DNA of 64,000 nt from Neoceratodus forsteri (lineage: Eukaryota > Chordata > Ceratodontiformes > Ceratodontidae), in NCBI GenBank assembly GCA_016271365.2, contig CM028129.1, positions 1,011,853,501-1,011,917,500 of the forward strand, given 5' to 3'. Position numbers and translations under genes: made by a program. Of the stretch, positions 57,226 through 64,000 are shown in pieces (positions within the stretch are counted from its first letter, which is position 1; every line of letters starts with the position of its first letter). The notes under the pieces are model-generated. The model did not search any database. It was not told the DNA's origin and saw nothing but the letters and a program-made list of their open reading frames with translations.

Positions 57226-57965
57226 GTGGAGGGTAAATGCTGGCCACTGTCTAGCGGTATGTACAGGAGGGGAAAGCATGAGGCTACAGAGTGGGGGAAA
57301 GGACCACTGGACTCCAGAGACTCTTGTACACTTACTTCAAATGGGGATCAGGTGACAGAGTGTTTACCACTTCGCGTGATGGAAAATTGTAAACATGCTT
57401 CAAATGATGATCTGGTGATAGGGTACCACTGGACACCAGGTGATATTGTAAAGATGCTGCAAATGGGGGAGCAAGGGGAACATTTATTTCATTTGGGCTC
57501 ACTGAACATGCTTCATTTCTGCTGATGGGCTGGGGTCGTGCACCATTGTGTGTTGAATGCAGGGTTTTGGAAGGGTTAAATAACACTGCCTGAGCAACAT
57601 TTGAGCACTTCCAAAATCCTTTTGCAGCACTAAGGGTTTGGAAAGATGCACAAAAATAAACATTTTGGATATTTCTTTTCACCTAGTATCCTTTTACATA
57701 TCCCATACTCTGCTTTCCTGCAAATTTCTCTACTGTTCTCACTCTGAGTGATAACACAAGCTGTGATGTGTATTCAAGCAGCTTCCCTTATTTGCATGGG
57801 TGCAGTGGTGAAGTTAGCATGATCACACTAATGACTTAGGGTCCTGCTGCATTTCTCTTTTAATACAGCAGCAACTGGGCTAACAGGCTATTGGCCATGT
57901 TATATTCACTTAGTGTAGTGCTAGTCCTGATAGTGCCATGCTGAGCATTTGAATATGGAGATGGA
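57226..57965. mobile_element. Right-half relative of the fold-back transposon
   Basis: Three units of about 65 bp ('GACCACTGGACTCCAG', 'CTTCAAATGGGGATCAGGTG') resemble the right arm of 33483-35507. Downstream pieces 'CCCTTATTTGCATGGGTGCA' and 'GCATTTGAATATGG' correspond to the same positions near the right end there. The left half is missing or unrecognisable. Confidence 0.55.
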
Positions 57966-57989
57966 CAGTATGGTAACTATTTTTTTCCC

Positions 57990-58200
57990 CACAGATCCTC
58001 AGTTTAAGGCATGATTAAAATAATCAGGTTTCTCTCCCGTGGTTTAAGCGGCATCACACACCTTGGATGCATAGTGTACTAAAAGCAAGCTACACACTAC
58101 TCCCCATGTATAACTCAATATTTCATTGAGGAGGGGTAAACACTAAGGACAGTTGTACAGAATGGCAGACCCTCAGTTCTAAGAAACCAAGGCAACCCTA
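57990..58200. repeat. Dispersed repeat, copy 2
   Basis: Matches 50165-50402 at both ends (see that entry); the middle is diverged. Confidence 0.5.
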
Positions 58201-58437
58201 TTATATAGAAACTGAACCGTTGTACTATTAACACAAATAAATAATTTTTCCAAAATGTTCTAAAATCATATTTCTATGAGAACATTGACATATGTCAGAT
58301 TTTGCAAACATTCTGACAATATAGCCCTTTAGGTTTCACTTTTCTAATAACCACTGAGTTTAGTAATTACATTAGTAGAAAATCATTTTATCTCTTGAAG
58401 GCATATGGGGACAGATAGGTATCCTCTGGTTTAGTTA

Positions 58438-58536
58438 CTAAAGCTTGACAAGCAAGATTCCTCTAATCTCAGTCAACTGTTTATAGACCTCCACGTAGGC
58501 TTTCTGCAGGAGATCAAACTGAAGTGTCCAGAGGTG
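58438..58536 (-). CDS. Candidate exon B, 32 residues to a stop
   Basis: Directly after a strong acceptor-like tract (TTGTTTTTCAG on the minus strand), an open stretch reads 'HLWTLQFDLLQKAYVEVY' then 'KQLTEIRG' and ends at TAG. The amphipathic Leu/Lys/Gln-rich pattern is protein-like, perhaps coiled coil. I cannot name a protein. It could also be a chance frame. Confidence 0.3.
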   Translation of the reverse strand, partial: HLWTLQFDLLQKAYVEVYKQLTEIRGILLVKL

Positions 58537-58590
58537 CTGAAAAACAAGACGTATTCAAATCAAGTTTTATTTGTGTCTGCCTTCAGGATT

Positions 58591-58722
58591 TTACTTAGAT
58601 GCTGCATTGAACAACAGACTGTCTTGCCTGCTGGAATAATCTTCCAGCTGGCCCTTTCCTCTGGCAGTTTCTTTTTCAGCAGCAAGTGCTGTACCGAGAA
58701 AATCAACAACTTTTGTTCTTGC
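58591..58722 (-). CDS. Candidate terminal coding exon A, 43 residues
   Basis: On the minus strand an acceptor-like 'TTTTCCTTAAG' at 58734-58723 precedes an open stretch beginning 'ARTKVVDFLGTALAAEKE', continuing 'TARGKGQLEDYSSRQDSL' and ending 'LFNAASK' at TAA. An AATAAA signal lies about 20 bases beyond the stop (58571-58566). The composition is that of a real soluble protein and unlike the transposon frames around it. I do not recognise the gene. Alternatively, the TAAGTAAAA at the end may act as a donor (GTAAAA), giving a roughly 55-base intron to exon B, which is unusually short. Upstream exons are not visible before 59275. Confidence 0.4.
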   Translation of the reverse strand, partial: ARTKVVDFLGTALAAEKETARGKGQLEDYSSRQDSLLFNAASK

Positions 58723-59275
58723 CTTAAGGAAAATGTTATCAAACAATACAGAAATAATATGATTATTTTTTTCAATCGTATTTTTGTGTGCATGTATACC
58801 CATATATGCATAAACATGCAAATTGATTGAATGACAGAAAATGCACTATGTGTAGTTCTATTAGAGGTGTGCAGAATAAGACAAATAATTAAGAGAGGGG
58901 TAAAGGATAATCATGCTCACAATTGTGTTTATGTTTATGCACATATGTGTGTGCTCCTACACGTGTCTTTATGTGACCCTTCCTATAAAACACATGCAGA
59001 TGGATAAATAGAAACCTATTTCTCAGAGGTGATCAGATGCAACAGATTATAATAAACAGGAAAAAAATGAAATGAGGCATTACTGTAGAACTGTTCACCT
59101 GATGTTTACTAATGAATTGAATTTATGCTGTAGCCTCAAGAGACTAATAATGACTGATTGCCCATCCCCACAGTTAGTCATGGTCTAAAACCCCGACATT
59201 GCTTACATGCAGTAATTTATTTTATACATTTTGTATTGTTATTTGGAGGCACACCCACCTCCATTTAACAAATAA

Positions 59276-59976
59276 GGGCCTATCCACAAGAAACATGGGA
59301 TATATGCAATTCATGCATATCTGGTTGGTGGAGGTATGAACCCTAAGTCATGTCTGTTCTTGATGTAATTCATAGACCTAGGCAGTCCTGTTCTATGAGT
59401 GTAGAGATATGTGCATGTGCTGTGGCAATCCAAGGGCTAGAGTTGGGCTGGACCTGGATTTTCCAATAGAAATTCTAAGTCAGCTAGAGGGCTGATCCCC
59501 TGATATACACGGAGAAGGGAGATTGTGGTCTAGGGTAGTTATCCAATGAATGCCACATGCTCAGATGCCTACCTCATTTACAAAAATTGGGTGTTGTGAC
59601 TCCAAGTGCTGTGTACAGTACTTTATCGGAAGACTGGGGCATTTGCTGGAGGAGTCCTTTTGGGTCCATATTCTTTCCTGCATGCTGCAAGCATCTAGGA
59701 CATATGCATGGTGCCCCCCCGCCCATATAACCAACACACTCTTGTGACTGCCTTCATACCCATAGTTCACACATAGGATCCTGTCAGAGTACACCTGTTG
59801 CCCTGGACCTGACCACATGTGTAGCTCCAGGGATTGAGTTGGCTGCCCTCTGTGACTGTAGTACTGCTTGCTGTGGTTGCATGGAGGCCTCCTCGTGTGC
59901 AGAGAAGGAATTATGTGCAGGTAGGGATAGACAACATCCCTGTGTAGGAGTGTACATCACTTTCTGGATTGGGCCC
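59276..59976. mobile_element. Non-autonomous Harbinger-like DNA transposon (701 bp)
   Basis: The left end GGGCCTATCCACAAGAAAC pairs with the right-end complement GGGCCCAATCCAGAAAGTG. TAA flanks both ends (59273-59275 and 59977-59979), the TWA duplication expected of PIF/Harbinger. No transposase. Internal frames are not recognisable. Confidence 0.7.
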
Positions 59977-59979
59977 TAA

Positions 59980-60439
59980 GTAACTGGGAGTATGAGCACA
60001 GTACTTAAAAAAATTAAAAAGTGTACTCAGTCATTGTGATGGAGTGTATCTCCATAATGCTTCTCTCCCCTATAAACAACTTCACAACCCTCCAACATCA
60101 TCAGCACAGGATTCGACTGGGGCTGTGGTGAGATTTGTACCAAACTCCTTTTGCTTTAAGGCTGGCCATTTAAGACTTCACTGCACTGCTAGTTCTGGAT
60201 GTTGGATGTACCTCAGCAGGGGAGGGGGTCAGTGCTGTTAACAAGCAACACCACCCCCCAATAAAGGCAGAGAAGAGAAACTGAACTGAATTGTTTGTTA
60301 AGCTGAATGGAAGCTGTCTTTTTTTTCTCTGTTACTGTAAGTTACGCAGATTTCATTTGATTTTCACTGGTGTTCAGAGTGTTGTTTTTGAGAGTGCTCC
60401 CGAGAAGGCACCTAGTTTGCTACCCTGTCACATGTGGGT
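59980..60439. other. Unassigned sequence
   Basis: No supported gene or repeat. Confidence 0.4.
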
Positions 60440-60685
60440 GGCATTAGCAGTGGGATTAAACTCCCTCTTATCTAAAATGGGGCATGATGGACTCAGACAA
60501 GGTTTTGAAATGACTGGCAGAACAGCAAACACCACAGGCCCAGATGCAAATGGAATAGATGGCTCAGTAAGTGCAACAGCAGGTGCTACAACAGGCTCAG
60601 CTGGTGCAACAGCCGAACCAGAGAGAACAACAACTGGCATAACAGGACCAGATGCAAAGAGACTGGATGGGCCAGCAAGCACAAT
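60440..60685 (+). other. Open Thr/Ala/Gly-rich frame with internal repeat
   Basis: The frame (started at 60291, ending 60698) has two related segments, 'TGPDANGIDGSVSAT' and 'TGPDAKRLDGPASTI', 117 bp apart, separated by 'AGATTGSAGATAEPERTTTG'. It runs into the CR1 tail at 60686. No known family. It may be a degenerate minisatellite rather than a gene. Confidence 0.3.
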
Positions 60686-62872
60686 TACGGACATATGAAC
60701 ATATGAATTTGCCAGCAGAAGCAGGCCACATGGTCTATCAAGTCTGCGCAAGTGTGCAGCTAGCACCCTTACCTTACACTGCCCCACTCCCTCCCTTCAC
60801 ATTTCCCCCCACCCTGTCACATACCCTTTGGAACTACCCACTGTCTTACAGGATACCATCTCCTCTAGCAGAGTGTTCTATTCCACCACAACCCTCTCTG
60901 TGAAAAAGTGTCTCCTCATTTCCCTCCTATATCTTCCCCCTCCAATCTAAGATCATGCCCTCTCATGTCCCTCCCCCTCATTAGCTTAAATATCCCTTCA
61001 TTACCTGTCTTGTTTATCCCTTTTAAGTATTTAAAGGTCTCAGTCATATCCCCCCAATCCCTTCTCTCCTCCAGTGAGTACATATTCAACTCACTCAGCC
61101 TCTCCTTGTATGGCCTGTCCTCCAATCCCTGGACCATCTTTGTTGCTCTGCATTGTACCCCTTCCAGTAACCTTACATTCTTTTTCAGATATGGACACCA
61201 GTACTGCAGGCAGTAATCCAGGTGTGGCCTGACCAGTGACCCGTAGAGAGGCAGGATCACCATCCTGCTCGTGGAGGAGATTCCTCTCGCAATGCATCCC
61301 AGCATCCTTATGGCCTTTGCTCCCGCCTTTCTGCACTGCTCTGTATTGTTCATTTTCCCCATTACAACCACCCCTAGATCCTTTTTCTCCTCAGTGGTAC
61401 CTAGCTGCACTCCTTCCAGCTGGTAACTCCTCCCTGGGTTCTTTTCCCCAAAGTGCAGTACTTTGCACTTTTTAGCATTAAACTCCAACTGCCATGCTTC
61501 TGACCACTCCTCCAGTTTGGTTAGGTCGTCCTGCAGCCCCTGCCATCCTGCTATGTCATCCACCACTGCCCCCAACTTGGTGTCATCAGCAGACTGATCT
61601 TGTTCCTGATGCAGTACGAGATGTCCGCTATGAATATCCCAAACAGCACCAGCCCTGGTAACAATCCCTGTGGCACCCCGCTGGTCACAACCCTGGAAAA
61701 TGAGAGCTCCCCTCCCACCACTACTCTCTGCTATCTCCCTTGTAGCCAATTCTTGATCCATTTAAGCATCTTAGTACCTGCCCCCATGTATCTCAACTTT
61801 CCCCCAACCTCCCATGAGGCATTGAATCAAAGGCCTTGTTGAAGTCCAAATATATGACATCCACAGCGTGGCCCTTGTCCAATTTCCTTGTTAGCCAGTC
61901 ATAATACTCAACTAAGTTAGTCTGACAGGATCTTCCCAAGACAAACTCATGTTGATGATCATCCTGGAGCCCATTGTCTTCCAGAAAGGTCAACAGCCTC
62001 TCCTTCAGGATTGTTTCCATCAGCTTCCCCACAATGGATGTTAGGCATACTGGTCTGTAATTGTTCATCCTTTGAGCCACTTTTATGGAAGAACACCATG
62101 TAGGCCATCCTCCAGTCATGTGATATGCACCTTGTGTCCAGGGAAGTATTGAATAGGTCCACCAGTGGCCCAGCCAGGACCTCCACCACTTCCTTCAGCA
62201 CCTTGGGATGTATGCCATCTGGTCCTGGTGCCTTATCCACCCTCAGAGCCCTAAGACCTTCCAATACCCTGCCCTCAGTGATCACCCCATCCGTTACCCC
62301 CTTCTCCTGCCCAGCATCCCCAACCCCTGCGGTAGTTGCTTGCCCTTCTCCTTCATGAATACAGAACAGCAGTACTCATTTAGTGCTTCTGCCTGTTCTC
62401 TCCTTTCTCTGTCCACACCCTGTCCTTCCTGATCCTCACTATCTGGTCCTTGCAGCTCCTTCTCTCCCATATGTATCTGAAGAAGTCCTTTTCCCCGTCC
62501 TTGATGCCCTGTGCCAACCTTAATTCCCTGGCTCCCTGGTAACTTCTTTGGACTTCTTCACCTACTCCTCCCTATCCTCCTCTTCCCATATTTCCTGTAT
62601 GTCCTGAATGCTGCTTTTTTTGCCCTCACATTTTCTTAGACTTCCCTACTCATCCAGCTTGGTTTCTTAGACCTTTCCTTTTTGCTCTGAGATTTGGTAC
62701 ATGTCTCAGTAGCTTACACAAGCCCCAATTTGATATTTTCCAATTTCTGGTTCACATCCCAGTGTGGCTGAATTCCTAGCAGGTGCCCCCCTAAGATTTC
62801 ACCCATCCTTCCAAAATCAGCCTGTCTGAAGTCAACCATTCTGGTCCCTGTCCCGATCGCTTCCCTCATTCC
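60686..62872 (-). mobile_element. CR1-group LINE (subfamily 1), 5' truncated
   Basis: The 3' end reads on the minus strand 'GATAGACCATGTGGCCTG' and 'CATATGTTCATATG', identical in type to 21154-24216. The 5' truncation lies in the C-terminal part of the endonuclease near 62870. Confidence 0.85.
60916..62860 (-). pseudogene. CR1 reverse transcriptase, broken
   Basis: Minus strand: 'VDKAPGPDGIHPKVLKEVVE' (62237), 'NNYRPVCLTSIVGKLMETIL' (62065), 'SCQTNLVEYYDWLTRKL' (61936), 'VDVIYLDFNKAFDSMPHGR' (61862; motif A) and 'QSADDTKLGAVVDD' near 61595, where the codon for Phe of FADD is gone relative to the copy at 23298. Then 'LEFNAKKCKVLHFGEKNPGR' (61488), 'GSLVRPHLDYCLQYWCPYL' (61242) and 'RRDWGDMTETFKYLKGINK' (61060). 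Frameshifts lie near 62100, 61800 and 61620. Confidence 0.85.
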
Positions 62873-62876
62873 ATTT

Positions 62877-62967
62877 TCATTCATTTTTATTGGGTATACT
62901 AGAAAGGCATTTGAGCATTGCTGCCTATTTACACAAGCATCCAGTTACATACAACAATCATGAGACG
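62877..62967 (-). mobile_element. 3' tail fragment of the 38366-42290 LINE family
   Basis: 'TTTTTATTGGGTATACTAGA' and 'CACAAGCATCCAGT' correspond to 'TTTTTATTTGTATACTGGA' and 'CAAACGTCCAGT' at 38376-38435. Confidence 0.55.
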
Positions 62968-64000
62968 TAGAAACATAATATTTGACAGCAGATAAGGACT
63001 GCTTGACCCACCCAGTCTGCCCCTTTCCCTACCTAATGGATAAGCTGCAGATCCTAGTTAATCAACAACCTACTTCCTCCTACCTCCACCACCTAGAATT
63101 GCCTTATATCTGTCCCATGCATTCTTGAATTCCCCCACTGTTTTTGACTCCACAACCTCCTCAGGCAGGCTGTTCCATGCATCCACAACCCTCTCAGTGA
63201 AAAAATACTTCCTCACATTACCTCTGAGTCATTCACCTTCTATCTTCAAATTGTGCCTCCTTGTTCTTGCACGCCTCTTTTTCTGAAAGATGCTACCCTC
63301 TTGGGCTTTGTTGATTCCCTTGAGGTGCTTGAAAGTTTCTATCATGTCCCCCCGTCCCTCCTTTCCTTGAGGGTATACATATTAAGCTTCTTAAGTCACT
63401 CTTCATATGTCTTCTGGTGCAGACCTTGCACCATTTTAGTTGCCCTCCTCTGGAGTGCCTCCATCCTGTCTATGTCCTTGCAGAGATTGGGTCTCCAGAA
63501 CTGCATGCAGTACTCCAGATGGGGTCTCACCAGCTGTCTTTACAGAGGGACAACTTCCTGTTTTCTTCTGGTGATGCCTCTCCCTATACATCCCAGTAGC
63601 CCCCCAGCCCTCATTACTGCCCTCTCACATTGCTTGCCCACCTTTAGGTCATCTGATATGACTACCCCAGGTCCTTTTCCATTTTTGTTGTTGTTAGTAT
63701 CTCACCTCCCATTGTGTACTCTTCCCCTGGGTTTTTGTTTCCCAGGTGCATTACTTTGCACTTCTTAGCATTACATCTAAGCTGCCATACATTTGACCAT
63801 TCCTCCAACCTTGCCAAGTCCCTTCTCATCCTTTCCACCCCACCTTGTGTATCAACCCTGTTGCAGATCTTTGTGTCATCTGCAAAGAGACATACTTTTC
63901 CTTCCAGTCCCTCTGCAATGTCACTTATAAAGACACTGAAGAGGACCTGTCCTAGAACTGAACCCTGCGGTAGCCCACTAGTAACCCCCCTTTCTTCAGA
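62968..64000 (-). mobile_element. CR1-group LINE (subfamily 2), cut by the window edge
   Basis: The 3' end reads on the minus strand 'CAGTCCTTATCTGCTGTCAA' with a short tail, like 29220-32354. Going upstream, minus-strand frames read '[12 protein letters not shown]'-type blocks near 63440, '[12 protein letters not shown]' near 63510, 'NAKKCKVMHLGNKN' near 63740 and '[14 protein letters not shown]' near 63870 (FADD intact). The element continues beyond 64000 with the PQGS region. Confidence 0.85.
63253..64000 (-). pseudogene. CR1 reverse transcriptase and C-terminus, partial
   Basis: Contains FADDTKICN (about 63870) and the C-terminal block. Many frame breaks; the N-terminal part lies outside the window. 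The antisense frame 63253-63768 is a shadow. Confidence 0.75.

Noticed and set aside
60428..61475. Plus-strand frames across the minus-strand CR1, and similar long antisense frames at 41374-42297, 54882-55157 and 63253-63768
   Set aside because: They are antisense shadows of LINE coding sequence, without domains of their own.

Overview
This window looks like intergenic or intronic DNA from a vertebrate with a large, repeat-filled genome. It holds CR1-group and L2-group LINEs, an L1-like and a possible RTE-like LINE fragment, Penelope-like elements (PLEs) with GIY-YIG endonuclease remnants, a DIRS tyrosine-recombinase retrotransposon, V-SINEs and other tRNA-headed SINEs, and DNA transposons with 3-bp target duplications. 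V-SINEs, DIRS, PLEs and abundant CR1/L2 together fit a lungfish best, with a salamander or caecilian as alternatives. This is an inference from repeat content; no gene here identifies the species. Nothing looks bacterial or viral: there are no operons, rRNAs, CRISPR arrays or intact long genes.

Layout. 1-5 kb: a short inverted-repeat transposon, an L1-like fragment, a minus-strand PLE 3' part and a V-SINE. 5-15.9 kb: minisatellite-bearing repeats, LINE 3' ends, a decayed LINE at 7.9-10.97 kb interrupted by a CR1 tail, and an array of 297-bp repeats. 15.9-24.5 kb: a DIRS element with both inverted termini and an internal complementary region, carrying a SINE near its 5' end and a 3-kb CR1 near its 3' end. 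24.9-29.2 kb: a minus-strand PLE split by an L2-like LINE with a TTAA duplication, plus an opposite-strand PLE piece. 29.2-36 kb: a CR1, then a plus-strand PLE containing a SINE and a 2-kb fold-back transposon flanked by TGA. 36-50 kb: a V-SINE, a minus-strand LINE with a 2A-like motif near its N-terminus, a plus-strand relative, and other LINE fragments. 50-56 kb: SINEs and another minus-strand LINE split by a SINE of the family that entered the DIRS element. 56-60.7 kb: short DNA transposons, a relative of the fold-back element, and two short exon-like stretches on the minus strand near 58.5 kb, the only candidates for host coding sequence. 60.7-64 kb: two minus-strand CR1 copies, the second running off the window.

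Every transposon reading frame seen is broken by stops, frameshifts, truncation or insertion, so this is a record of nested insertions, not a set of working genes. The best-supported results are the insertion order shown by target duplications, the DIRS terminal geometry, the fold-back element built from arrays in opposite orientations, and a tRNA-headed SINE family with two clean insertions.
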